From assembly GCA_963662175.1 (NCBI GenBank), contig OY759227.1, forward strand, positions 1,272,501 to 1,336,500: a stretch of 64,000 bases of DNA, in the 5' to 3' direction. A model generated the notes under the pieces. That model had not been told where the DNA came from and did not search any database. It saw nothing but the letters and a program-made list of their open reading frames with translations. Position numbers and translations under genes: made by a program. The stretch comes from Aradus depressus (taxonomy: Eukaryota; Arthropoda; Insecta; Hemiptera; Aradidae). Positions 25,184-37,798 of this stretch are shown in pieces; position 1 is the stretch's first letter; each line of letters opens with the position of its first letter.

Positions 25184-26910
25184 TGTTTAAATTAAAGTAA
25201 AGTAGCCCATGAATCTATCCTTTCTCTCTTTTTCGAACTACCGTGTGTGCATGAAGGGGCACACGATAGGAAAAGAGGCATACAGCGCCAAGGAGAACCC
25301 TTCCTCCTTGTCCTCTGATATGACCTTCTTGTTAAAAAGGGAAAAATGAAAGATTTCAAACATTGTGCTAAATAAAGAAAATATTTAAAAAAAAAAATAA
25401 TAAAAAAATAAAAGAGGTAGATAATTACGCGTCAAAGAGAATAAAAGTGAATATGGGATATATATATATATTGAGCGCAAATTAAGGGAGATTTTAATGA
25501 TAAATATAAATATTGTGCGCAATTTAAGGAGATTTTTGAGAGAGATGATAGAGATATTTAAGCACAATTATGGGAGAATTTTTTTTTTGGAAGATATATA
25601 TACTATGCGCAAATGTTAAGTAATTGGTAGAACAAGGAATTTAGCGCAAAACGTCGCGCGGTGGAAAATATAAAAAGTAAAAGAGTAATTAGAGAAGCTG
25701 AGGTTTCGTGTTAGATAAAGCACCTGTTGAGTTTGAAAACGCGGTCGCCTGTTCACGGAGCCTTAAAAAAAAAAAGAAGGGAAGTTATTTGAAAAAAAAG
25801 AGAGATAAAGGAATTTAACGTAAAAAGTCGTGCGGTGAAAATATAAAGAGTAATTCGAGGAGCCGAGGCTTCGTGTTAGATAAAGCACCGGTTGATTTTG
25901 AAAACGCGGTCGCCTCTTCACGGAGTCTTTAAAAAAAATAAATAAATAAATAAAGGGAAGTTATTTGAAAAAAAAAAAAGAGAGATAAAGAGTTTAGCAC
26001 AATCAAGGGAGATACTCATATATATTTAAAAAAAAAAAAAAAGGAGATAAAGAAGTAGGCGCAATTTAGGGAGATTTATGGGAGACAAATGCGACATTTA
26101 AGCGCAAATTAAGGGAGATACTTATATTAAAACAAAAAAAAAAAAAGAGAGAAAGAATAAGACGCAATTTAGGGAGATTTTTGGGAGATAATTGCGATAT
26201 TTAAGCTCAATTAAGGGAGATTATAGGCAAAATCCACGTTAGGGATAAGAAATTTAGAAATAATTTTGGAGTTCATTGACTGGACACATCCGTGTTTTGG
26301 GTTTGTCAAGGATATTGTTGAGATAGGATGCAGTTTACAATAACAAAAGTGTGAAAACAGATACAGGAACAGATTGAATGGAAACATAAACTGAGTGGAG
26401 GGAGTGAAGACTAGCGCTTTCTTGAGAAAGGCAGGTCCAGAATTTGATCACTTCCTTCCATGAGCTATATCCAGGTAACATACATTGTCTTTATTGCTTC
26501 TCTATATTTTTTTTTGAAATGTTGGTAGCCAGATATTTTAAATCTACAAGACAAAAAGAAAATACAATAATGATTTTAGCCCCTAGAAGGGCCTCTGTGT
26601 AACTTTAGTTGAATAAATACATTATACAGCCCATAGCTCATGGAACGGAGTTTAGTCAATAGGTTAACTTTATTATAGATATTGTTTTTTTTTTCTTTTT
26701 TCTTTCTGTCAATAATTTATTTAGAGTCTTAGTTGTTCGTTAGCAACATTATGCAGACTGCATAGGAATACAAAATAATAGTTTATTAAATAATTGATTG
26801 TGTTCAATTTTTTTTATTGTTATTAGTAAATATTGGAAGAAGAGTCCATTGTTCTCTCCTATATATTTTGTTTTGTTTTGTGATTCGTTAAGTGAATTTT
26901 TCGAAGTGTT
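25184..26910 (+). repeat. Post-pol non-coding region with diverged tandem repeats
   Basis: AG-rich stretch with recurring TTTAGGGAGATTTTTGGGAGA-like units (25430-26225). It also holds a direct repeat containing GAAAACGCGGTCGCCT (about 25710-25767 and 25874-25930). No env frame. Confidence 0.7.
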
Positions 26911-27163
26911 TATAAAAACATTTCTGTTGTATTCAATAATTTTTTTTATTTGGTCCCATAGAGGAGTATAATTAGATGTACCTATAACTATTTTATAGCG
27001 AGAATCTCAAAAAAAAAAAAGGGAATGTGTTTCCAATCTATTTTGATTTTTTTTTTATAAACTTATTTATTTTTTTATTTTAATTGTATACATACATATT
27101 GGTTGTTACGTCGTTTGAAAAAAAAAAAAAGGAATGTGTTTCCAATCTATTTTTGATATAAAC
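26911..27163 (+). repeat. Inverted repeat inside LTR element, left arm
   Basis: 253-bp arm matching 27462-27714 in reverse complement. It contains the start of a tandem repeat with GTTTCCAATCTAT and GGTTGTTACGTCG (three copies to about 27342). Confidence 0.85.
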
Positions 27164-27461
27164 TTATTTATTTTTTTATTTTAATTGTATACATACATAT
27201 TGGTTGTTACGTCGTTTGGAAAAAAAAAAGGGAATATGTTTCCAATCTATTTTGATTTTTTATGTTATTGCAAATAGACTTGTTTAGTAATATTCATTTA
27301 TTTTAAATTGTATACATATATATTGGTATTTACGTCATTTGAAAAAAAAAAAAAAAGAATATACATATAAACATTGTTTTATACGCCTTAGCATATTACT
27401 AAATCCTTTACAGTATATACATTATTAAGTTTGTTTGTTATGTTAACTCATTTATTTTTGA

Positions 27462-27714
27462 GTTTATATCAAAAATAGATTGGAAACACATTCCTTTTTT
27501 TTTTTTTCAAACGACGTAACAACCAATATGTATGTATACAATTAAAATAAAAAAATAAATAAGTTTATAAAAAAAAAATCAAAATAGATTGGAAACACAT
27601 TCCCTTTTTTTTTTTTGAGATTCTCGCTATAAAATAGTTATAGGTACATCTAATTATACTCCTCTATGGGACCAAATAAAAAAAATTATTGAATACAACA
27701 GAAATGTTTTTATA
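27462..27714 (-). repeat. Inverted repeat inside LTR element, right arm
   Basis: Reverse complement of 26911-27163, also 253 bp, separated by 298 bp. Transcribed RNA would form a long hairpin. Confidence 0.85.
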
Positions 27715-28020
27715 ATTTTGTTTTGTTAATGAAAATTGAAGTTTACATTTTCTTTTTCTCAGAAAGTAGTCGATATATGTTGTACTTTATATTTATATAT
27801 TTATCTGTACTAAACATGAATTTAACACTTGGAATCAGGACTTTAGGAGTTTACTTTAGTCAGAGAAAGAGAGAGGAGAAACTACGAGAACTCTACAGAC
27901 GAACTTCTAGAAATAACAACAACATCCCATCAACTTTGTATGCAGCGCTTTGCAGATTGGCAGCTCCTCCCGGTTGTGTCTCGTCACGAGGGCGTGACTT
28001 CTGGATTGCAGGGGGAAGTA

Positions 28021-28578
28021 TGTGAGAAGGCGGTGAAGGGGACTTTGTCAGAAAACTCGAAAGAGTTCAGGAAAAACAAAACTTTGTTCCCCGTTTATTG
28101 AGATTGGCTCGGCCAAGGAACCGCGATTGTGACATCGAGAGTATTGACCCGTAAACAGGATATTTGACATTGACCAAGGTAAACATTTCCGCTCCTCAAA
28201 GGTTAAATACCGATGAGGAGATGCGTTGTGGTCAGATTCTGGAACCTGGTCAGACGTGTGGACTGCTCTCTCTCTACTTCTGGACGTAAGTCGAATTCCT
28301 ATTGTTTATGTTTCCAAGTGTTAAACTGTTCTTGTCATATCTTATTATCTGTCATGAGTTCTGACATTTAAAATACATTCTCTAAGAAGTTATTCAACAG
28401 CCTAATTGGTGTTATTATTGAAACCCCCTAGAATTAACAAGTACCATTAAGTTAAGATCCCGGTTTGGTGAGTGAAGCACCATACCTTAAATTAAAGTAA
28501 AGACAGTCATTCTTATTATTCACCTAACATTCTCATAAATTATATTATTTACAAATACAGTCTTTTTTAATCTTCACA
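28021..28578 (+). repeat. 3' LTR
   Basis: 558 bp, starts right after the purine tract and ends CTTCACA before the TATA target duplication. Confidence 0.9.
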
Positions 28579-30835
28579 TATATCTAGTTGAATTACTCCA
28601 GAACAAAACAAATAACGGCAGCTATTTCAGAAAGTCAGTGAACCGAATTACAGATTTGCGCTGAGGGCTTCCATACGTTTACGTTGGAATACAACTTGTC
28701 TTCTTAGAATAATAATATCTGGAGTCTATCTAGAATTTTAGGTATATTACTTCAGTTTGGACTACCAAACTACATTCATATATCAAATTGCATTACTCCA
28801 GAATAAAACAAATAGGTGCTGGAGCTCATGGGCAACTGTTATTGCCAATAACAGCAGCTACTTCAGAATGTCAGTGAACCAAACTTCAGATTTGCGATGA
28901 GGGCTGCAATATCTTCAATTCGGAATATAACTTGTCTTTTTTGAATAATATTATCTGTAGTCTATCCTGAACTTTAAGTATATTTCTTCTGTTTGGACAA
29001 CCAAACAACATTCATATATCAAATTTCACTACTCCAGAATAAATCAAATAGGTGCAAGAGCACTCGGGAGACTGTTATTGCCAATAACGGCAGCTATTCC
29101 AGAAAGTCAGTCAAAAGAACATCAGATTGGCGCTGAGGGTTTTATTATCCTGAATTTGAACTACAACTTGTCTTCTAAGAATATGAATAACTCGAGTCTA
29201 TCACAAACTTTAAGTATATTTCTTCTTTTTGGACTACCAAACTACATTTATATATCAAATTGCATTACTCGTGAATAAAACAAATAGGTGCTGGAGCTCA
29301 TGGGAGGCTGTTGTTGCCAGTAACGACAGATATTTCAGAAAGTCAGTGAACCGAATAACAGAATTGCGCTGAGGGCTTCAATACCTTTACGTCGGAATAC
29401 AATAATAATATCTGGAGTCTATCTAGAACGTTAAGTATATTACTTCTGTTTGGACTACCAAACTACATTCATATATCAAATTGCATTACTCCAGAATAAA
29501 ACAAATAGGTGCTGGAGCTCATGGGCAACTATTATTGCCAATAACAGCAGCTACTTCAGAATGTCAGTGAACCAAACTTCAGATTTGCGATGAGGGCTGC
29601 AATATCTTCAATTCGGAATATAACTTGTCTTTTTTGAATAATATTATCTGTAGTCTATCTTGAACTTTAAGTATATTTCTTCTGTTTGGACAACCAAACA
29701 ACATTCATATATCAAATTTCACTACTCCAGAATAAATCAAATAGGTGCAAGAGCACTCGGGAGACTGTTATTGCCAATAACGGCAGCTATTCCAGAAAGT
29801 CAGTCAAAAGAACATCAGATTGGCGCTGAGGGTTTTATTATCCTGAATTTGAACTAAAACTTGTCTTCTAAGAATATGAATAACTCGAGTCTATCACAAA
29901 CTTTAAGTATATTTCTTCTTTTTGGACTACCAAACTACATTTATATATCAAATTGCATTACTCGTGAATAAAACAAATAGGTGCTGGAGCTCATGGGAGG
30001 CTGTTGTTGCCAGTAACGACAGATATTTCAGAAAGTCAGTGAACAGAATAACAGAATTGCGCTGAGGGCTTCAATACCTTTACGTCGGAATACAATAATA
30101 ATATCTGGAGTCTATCTAGAACGTTAAGTATATTACTTCTGTTTGGACTACCAAACTACATTCATATATCAAATTGCATTACTCCAGAATAAATCAAATA
30201 GGTGCTAGAGCTCATGGGAGGCTATTATTGACAATAACGGCAGCTATTCCAGAAAGTCCAAACTTCATTCACGTGTCAAATTGCATTACCTAATTACCTA
30301 ATAATATCTGGAGAGTATATCTCGAACTTTATGTATTGTTCAACTTTTTGGACTACCAAACTACATTCATATATCTAGTTGCATTACTCCAGAATAAAAT
30401 AAAGTGGTGCTAGAGCTCATGGGCAACTGTTATTGCCAATAACAGCAGCTACTCCAGAATGTCAATGAACCAAACTTCAGATTTGCGTTGAGAGCTTCAA
30501 CACCTTCAATTTGGGTTACAACTTGTCTTCTTTGAATAATAATATCTGGAGTCTATCTGGAACTTTATGTATATTTGTTCTGTTCGGACTACCAAACTAC
30601 ATTCATATAATATCAAATTGCATTGCTCCAGAATAAAACAAAAATATGCTACAACTCATGGGAGACTGTTAATGCCAGTAACGGCAGCTATTTCAGAAAG
30701 TCAGTGAACGAAATTCAGATTTGCGCTGAGGGCTTTAATACCTCCAATTCGGGATACAACTTGTCTTCTAAGAATAATGATAACTGGAGTCTATCTGGAA
30801 CTTTATGTATATTTCTTCTGTTTGGACTGTTGATT
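28579..30835 (+). repeat. ~230-bp satellite array, part 5, with higher-order repeat
   Basis: About nine to ten monomers. The blocks 28771-29463 and 29464-30156 are near-identical 693-bp units each made of three different monomers (about 236, 236 and 221 bp), which is a higher-order repeat. Several 60-100 codon frames here are incidental. Confidence 0.9.
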
Positions 30836-30861
30836 ATTTTATACCAATATATAATAGTAGT

Positions 30862-31050
30862 CTCCCTCCCCTCCCCTTCACTCCTCTCCTCTCCTCCCTC
30901 CCCCTCCTTCCTTCGCCCCTCCTTCCACTCCTCCCTCCCCCCTCCCTTCACTCCTCTCCTATTCTCCTCTCTCCCCCTCCTTCCACCCATCTCTTCTCTC
31001 CCACAACTCCTTTCCCTCCTTCACCTCATCCCACCTCTCCCATCACCTAC
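30862..31050. repeat. CT-rich tract
   Basis: About 190 bp of C/T only or nearly so on the plus strand. A GA-rich reverse-complement relative lies at 38712-38890. Frames of 91-165 codons through it are low-complexity artefacts. Confidence 0.9.
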
Positions 31051-32065
31051 GCCCCTAAATTTTCCGAACCCCTCACCCTCAAATTTGTTTCAAGTCATCC
31101 ATTATTATATATTTTTTTAATGCATCACATTGTCCTCTCCTAGTTTTACGCTCTCTACTTCCCCACACTTTCTCTAAATTTTTATCACAATCATACCTCC
31201 CCTCCATTGTACTTCTACCATTACTGTAGATCCGCCCACACCTAGTTCTCGGGTCTTTCTCCTATTTTATACTTCATAACATGATTTTTTTAATTTTTTC
31301 TCGTTTTGTCCTAACCAATTTTTTGTTCTCTCACCTCTAACCCTTCTACTCACACAGACCCCCGATAACCAAAAGTAGGAACCCATTCCAAGTAATGCAC
31401 ACACACACACACACCTCACACACATACACACACACAAACATAAAATTAATAAAATTATACCAGCCCCACCTTACGAGCGAACTTTATCACAAGTAACTCC
31501 GTCCAACTCCTACAGACCCATTCAACTTTTTTATCCCTTAATTCTAGTCAACAGTCTTTAGCATCATTTAAGTACATCAAATAATATTCTTATACATATT
31601 TCATACATTCATTTCCTTTATGCCACTTAGGATGCTGCTCACCAGCATCAGAGCTTTACACCAGGAGTCCCCTCAGACCTGTATCATACTGAAAATAGAC
31701 TTTCTAACCCTTCAAATAATTTTTTTGGTTCTGTTCAGTATTACCTCTCAACATCAATTGTCTGCTCTCTCAGGAACCTTTTAATTTCTCACACCGTCCC
31801 ACTTCAGTTGCCCCACTTCTTCCAATCCTTCATGTCAAAACAGAGAATATTTGGGGAGGCCCCAATAGGAACCCCCCCCCCCCCCCCCCCCCGCCAAAAT
31901 ATTTCTCTGGACCGGCATACATTCACTTTTACTTCCTCATACTAATTCTCCGTCAATCCTCAGAACAGCGGCATAATCAGTCCATCTCAATTTTCTCACT
32001 TATACTTCATAAATTAGATAATTTTTTACTTTAGCTTGTCTTCACCCGAGCATTTTCTTTAGATA
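31051..32065. other. Non-coding DNA with CA repeat and poly-C run
   Basis: Contains a CA-type microsatellite (31397-31436) and an uninterrupted run of 21 C (31872-31892). No gene recognised. Confidence 0.6.
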
Positions 32066-34561
32066 TCATAATAGCCCATTACTTTTAGCCTTAGCAACAT
32101 CATACTTATTTGCGCCTATAATAATATAAGAGGATTCCTTTTCCAGATCATACTCGGACATATAACTATTATTAGCACTCGCATACCGGTGGGATACTTG
32201 ACATAAACCTCCCCTGATCCCCCGCTCAAAGAATAATAACATGCCATAATCCATTAATTGTTCTAACTTCACCTTAGTATGCTTCAACATCGCATCCCAT
32301 GTCCTCCCAGGAGCAGTGAAATAATGTGCGGGGTCCACCCTATGACTATTAAGCATAACATCTCGGAAATTCTGGAAAATATCCGCGAGGATGAGTACAT
32401 TCGTTTTAAGATAGATGTCGCTGTATTCACCGAGGGTCGCGCAGTTAAACTGCTGCTAGACGTTTTGTGCATGTTGATAGTCTGCGTCCAAAACCCCGCA
32501 GTGCTTTAACTGACTGTGGTGGGAGAGACGTCTCATTTAAACGATCCCACGAAGTTACATAATCGTAACAGAAAACCCCCTTTTTGATCACAAGAGGAAG
32601 CTGATCCTCAGTAAAGTATTTAGATGTTTCCCTAAAGGCTGTTTTCGGAAGCACGCTAGCCATATAGTCAAGACTACGACTTAAAAAGCGGTAAGAGTCG
32701 GTAAATCGAAGCTTAACACCGTGCACATGCTTAGTGAAGCTTATGTATTTCTCCTCGGTATTGGGAATCACATCAACCCGCTCTGAATCTTTACCCAGCT
32801 CCATAACTATAATGTTTGCATCATAATTGGACAAATTATGAAAAATTACGGGTATATATGATGGAGTTTTACACCGCAGGTTACAACTATTACAGGCTGC
32901 TCCTCTATATTTTCCGGTCAAGTGATCATGATCCCTAACTTTAGAATTAGTCTCAGAGAAACCCTCTTCGCAAAGGTAGCAATTTTGATCCGTTTCCCAC
33001 TTCATCTCTTCGTCTTTTGTTATATTGATGGGAGTATTTTTTTTATAAATTTCTGAAATTTTGTAAGCTAATGAATCTATATACTTGATAAAGTGAGCAC
33101 CCGCGTCTTCACCTCTATGGTCGTATATTCATAGAACCATCGGATACTACATGCACGCAAAAAGACATGGGTACATGTCGCTGATAAGGAACATGTATCT
33201 TCAGGAACATGTATTGATGTAACTTCAGGGAGAGGAGCCAACATGGTTTCGAAATCCGCATATATTGCAAAAGGGAGACGGAGCTGCCGCTCAACATTTT
33301 TGAATTCCAAAATGGGGTTCTTAGGGAGCTCTATCCTAACGGGGCTGTTTTTATCACAATAAATTTTGTGTTCTCGCAATTTTTCCTCCCTCAAGTTACC
33401 ATACCGATTGTCAAAATGCTGAAAGCACCGCTTACAAATTATAATTCTACGCGTACTCTTTGTGATTTGTGACCGCACGAGACGCTCAAAATTTTTAATG
33501 TATATATAATGCTGCTTATCCCCATTATCCAACAGCAACAAATCGCGGTGCTGGGATTTTTCCGTTTCAACAACTTTAATAGGGTACACATTATTGTTTT
33601 CGTCTAACCCGAACACATTTATGGAAATATTGTTGATTTTTTCAAATTTTTTTATTTCATTCAGAGGAGTCGGGAAAAATAAGCAAGAGAAGTCATACCC
33701 GTGCTTCAATTGTTTATACTTATTCACCCGCTGGGGGTTATGTTCAACAAATTTAGATAAAATGGAATACATGAAGCAGTGGTGGTCGTCGTTTTCAACA
33801 TTTATACAGGCTTTCCGTGCCTCGATGTTTTTCGGCAAGGGGATATATGTACTCCCCCGCAAAGGCTGATATTTGTTAATACGCAATCTTAAGCCATCCA
33901 CGGAAGTAAGACACCATCCGCTCTTTTTCATTTGCGCCTCTTCCATTTCAACAGTTAAGCTGTTAAAAGCTACTTCTAGAAAATCATTTAGGTTGGTATC
34001 CTTAAAGATAGGACGATTTTTAGTCTTGAAAGCTTTATCATACTGTTCGCCTAATACATTCTCAAACAAACATTCCACTAGAAAATTAACTTTTAAAGCC
34101 GAGTGGATCTGAAGTTGAACGGTAATCTTTTCCCTTAAAACATCACGCACATCTTCCAAAAAGCATGCCAGGTCCCCGTGTTTATTGGATCTTACAAAAT
34201 AAGACTTAACTCTACCCTCGAAAGAAGTATCATAGAGAACCAAATTATCCTGATTAGGTAAAAGCTTTAATAAAGTTTTCTCAAGAGGCTCATTTTTAGT
34301 TTTTTTCAAAACCGGGACATCATCACACACCGACTCATGTCGACTACCATTAAACCTATTGGAAAATTCATGCCCACAGTGTTTACACTTATAAATCATA
34401 CCACAACTATGTTCATGATGTTTTAGGCTGCAAGATTTAGTGAAACTCGAATGGCAATGTTTACAAACAAAACTAGGTTTAACCCCATGATTTAAAGCCA
34501 TATGTATGTCAAAGTCCATTTTTAAGAGTTTTTCGTCTCCACAATATTTACACTTATGCAT
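32066..34561 (-). pseudogene. polB: Maverick/adintovirus-like DNA polymerase B, left copy (palm deleted)
   Basis: Minus-strand frames in series. The N terminus has C2H2-type fingers (starts MHKCKYCGDEKLLKMDFDIH). A Cys-rich segment precedes exonuclease motif I (YADFETML), then an HNH-like insertion (VRDHDHLTGKYRGAACNSCN), Exo II (FHNLSNYDANIIV) and Exo III (YLKTNVLILADIF, with Asn where Asp is usual). The frame breaks near 33240, 33115 and 32500, with a stop near 32450. At 32106-32113 (GCAAATAA on the minus strand) the sequence jumps from just before palm motif A to an unrelated or C-terminal stretch, so motifs A, B and C are missing. The protein would have replicated viral or Maverick DNA by protein priming; this copy is dead. 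Confidence 0.88.
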
Positions 34562-35712
34562 GATAAATGAGTATTTATCCCAAGATAACAGAAAAACAGG
34601 TCACCTTTACAGATCTCAGTGATGCTGTCACCTCTAAGACTCACTGAAGACTGAAAGAAACTGATCATAGAGCTTATTCTTATAGGATGGAGGAACCGAT
34701 CAAACCCGAAGGGAGCCGATGGTTGCCGAGCGTACCCGATGATAGCCGAGCGTACCCGATGATGACCGAACACACGATAGACGAGTCAAACGACCGGAGG
34801 ACACCTGTTAACAACGTATACCAAGTTAAAGTAGATGAAAATTCAATATTTATATAAAAATGCGGAATTACACATAAATCGGACCAAAAACGGGGTAATT
34901 ACCGAAAAATGAGATATTTAACATAAATCACTCGAAAAAACCAGGTAATGGGGCAAATTAGACATTATCAACTGGGTAATGATGACACATCTGCCAGAAG
35001 ACTATTCACCGAGGGACAGAGTGCTCAGATTTATACTGTTTAAACTCTCCTCGGATCTACATTTTCTACTGTTTCATAGAACTTGCAGTAAATTTTTAAG
35101 ATCAATACTCTGGGCGATAGCGCTGTTACCAAATTATCAGTACAAAAACACATTAAAAGCTATTCAACAGCTCTCTGAAGGACAGCATGCTCATATGTCC
35201 GGGTAGAGGGGAGGTACCCCTGAATCTAAATTTTATTTTCATTCTAAATCAGGTGCGAGCAAATTTTTACGATTAATATATTAGGCGCTAGGTCCTTATA
35301 CACTCAAAGCGCGACCGGAAATAAAAGCCAATAGGCTAGCCGGAGGGGGAGCCAACGAACCTTGAACAGCTCCCTCCACCCTATCCTGCTAGTACGTACA
35401 GTATCCTACGACCCATGGCCAAGTCAGTATAATATCAACAGAGGTTGAACATGTCTGCAGCGGACCTCCATACATGAAAACATCAATTGCATGGATAGAA
35501 AAGAGAAGAGAGTTGAAGAGACCCGACACAATATTATCAATTTTTTATATGTACTACTTCCAGTCTATAAGGGGACGCAACTAAGAACATCGTTATGATT
35601 CTAACGTAATACGAATTTTTCATTACCATACTTTGGCTATGCATACGGTGTACCTGGGGAAGTACATAGTATGAAGAATTGAGGTGGGAGGGTAAATTGA
35701 TTGTGATTCAAA
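34562..35712. other. Upstream region of left polB, part inverted-duplicated
   Basis: 34866-35071 is the reverse complement of 37593-37798, that is the shared upstream flank of both polymerase copies. The rest (35072-35712) has no partner and no gene. Confidence 0.7.
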
Positions 35713-36301
35713 GTAAACAGCTCTAGGATAAGAAGACATCCTAGTGGCTGCTGTAATGTGATGAGGATCTGGGAGATGGAAATGTTTTGGTAGGGGCGAT
35801 TGGCTACGCCAACTTGAGAAAAAAGGTTTAAAGGACACCATTGAAGTGGTGTGTAAGACTAGATTTCAAAAAAATATGAAAAATTAGAAGAAATGTCACT
35901 AAGAAGTGGCTATTGTTGTGTTGTAGAGAGCGGAAACTTACATTTTTGGTCGAGTGGGGGGCTCTCTGGTTAGGTCTCCTTCAACACAGTTGAGCGCCCT
36001 TAAGGAATTTTTTTGGTATAGGGGCGCATTGCTATACTTTGTCTATGCAAAGGTTGAGCTGGGGAAGTACATCATAGGAAACGCAGGTCTGGACATGTCG
36101 GTGTGACGTCATGGGTTATATTTTCTCCATACACTTTGTAGGAAAAAATTAATGTCTGGTAGGTCCGAAGGTGGAGGTGCTCAGAGGTTGAGCTAGGGAA
36201 GTACATTGATTCGGAGCTTTGGAGGGGGTACTCATACACCACACACACTTACACAGACTTTACACACACATACAATAGTAGGGTAGAATAGCCGATCCTG
36301 G
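35713..36301 (+). repeat. ~589-bp inverted repeat, left arm
   Basis: Pairs with 36377-36964. The inner edge reads ACAATAGTAGGGTAGAATAG. The two arms meet across a 75-bp spacer. Length and place upstream of polB fit the terminal inverted repeats of a Maverick-type element fused head to head; that reading is inference. Confidence 0.85.
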
Positions 36302-36376
36302 CGCAGCCACATGTGGCACCAGATGTGGCACCTTCACCCATCCTTGTGGTCACTCAAGTGAGGCTCCGGTGGCACC

Positions 36377-36964
36377 TAGGACCGGCTATTCTACCCTACT
36401 ATTGTGTGTGTGTGTAAAGTCTGTGTAAGTGTGTGTGGTGTATGAGTACCCCCTCCAAAGCTCCGAATCAATGTACTTCCCTAGCTCAACCTCTGAGCAC
36501 CTCCACCTTCGGACCTACCAGACATTAATTTTTTCCTACAAAGTGTATGGAGAAAATATAGCACATGACGTCACACCGACATGTCCAGACCTGCTTTTCC
36601 TATGATGTACTTCCCCAGCTCAACCTTTGCATAGACAAAGTATAGCAATGCGCCCCTATACCAAAAAAATTCCTTAAGGGCGCTCAACTGTGTTGAAGGA
36701 GACCTAACCAGAGAGCCCCCCACTCGACCAAAAATGTAAGTTTCCGCTCTCCCCAACACAACAATAGTCACTTCTTAGTAACATTTCTTCTAATTTTTCA
36801 TATTTTTTTGAAATCTAGTCTTACACACCACTTCAATGGTGTCCCTTAAACCTTTTTTCTCAAGTTGGCGTAGCCAATCGCCCCTGCCAAAACATTTCCA
36901 TCTCCCAGATCCTCATCACATTACAGCAGCCACTAGGATGTCTTCCTATCCTAGAGCTGTTTAC
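36377..36964 (-). repeat. ~589-bp inverted repeat, right arm
   Basis: Reverse complement of 35713-36301 with few differences; it includes short GT-repeat sequence next to the centre. Confidence 0.85.
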
Positions 36965-37592
36965 ACCTCTCTTTGTGACTGGGCTGCACTGCCCTGGCCA
37001 ATACGTCTTTATTCTAATTATATTCGGATGTGCCGTTATTTATTTGTTGCCGATGGGAGTCTCTAACGGCTCTCACATCCTGCCTCCCACCAACTGTGTG
37101 GGTTCCACGTCTCCCTGCTCACCGGATACAGTAACATATGTACTATATAAAAGTACCAGTATCAACAGTTAAATATAACCTGATGACCTGGCAACCTCAA
37201 CCCATTATTATTATTACTATTATAATTATATTTATTTTCCCAGCTGTACAAAAGTACAGTGGAAGTTATGTAATCGGTCAAATATTCGATGTTCAGTTTC
37301 ACAAATTTCATGTTTTTCGACTCTCTAAATCCAAAAAATCAAAGACTCTAATAGCTGCCAACGTAATGAATGTATAAGTATACAAAATATATGTTAATCC
37401 AAACCCCCGGTTTTGGATTAACATATATTTTGTATTTCTTCTTGGCAGCTCCTGCAGGCAGGTTCATCCTTGATATCCATGATATTAAGTTCTGCTGAAC
37501 GGACCATGTCCTGATTTTGCTCCTTTTCGGCTTCAGATAGTGATAGCAGGCCTGTTTCTGCTTATACTGACACGCATAGATGCAATGAAACT
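36965..37592. other. Spacer with TATA box, short frame and hairpin
   Basis: TATATAAAAG at 37144 lies ahead of a short frame (to 37377) with a hydrophobic Ile-rich run followed by a basic tail; coding status is doubtful. 37381-37434 is a 23-bp perfect stem with an 8-base loop. Confidence 0.45.
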
Positions 37593-37798
37593 CAGTAGAA
37601 AATGTAGATCCGAGGAGAGTTTAAACTGTATACATCTGAGCACTCTGTCCCTCGGCGAGTAGTCTTCTGTCGGATGTGTCATCATTACCCAGTTGATAAT
37701 GTCTAATTTGCTCCATTACCTCGTTTTTTCGACTGATTTATGTTAAATATCCCATTTTTCGGTAATTACCCCGTTTTTGATCCGATTTATGTGTAATT

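Larger units (their letters stand above)
22498..28578 (+). mobile_element. Gypsy-type LTR retrotransposon, internally deleted
   Basis: Two long direct repeats begin TGTGAGAAGG and end CTTCACA, with TATA duplicated at 22494-22497 and 28579-28582 and satellite on both sides. Only the integrase part of pol is left. A purine tract (GCAGGGGGAAGTA) precedes the 3' LTR. The region after pol is a long (2.8 kb) non-coding stretch with tandem and inverted repeats and no env. Confidence 0.92.

Noticed and set aside
30623..31143. Open frames of 91-165 codons in the CT tract
   Set aside because: Ser/Pro/Leu or Gly/Glu/Arg low-complexity translations of a C/T-only tract on both strands.
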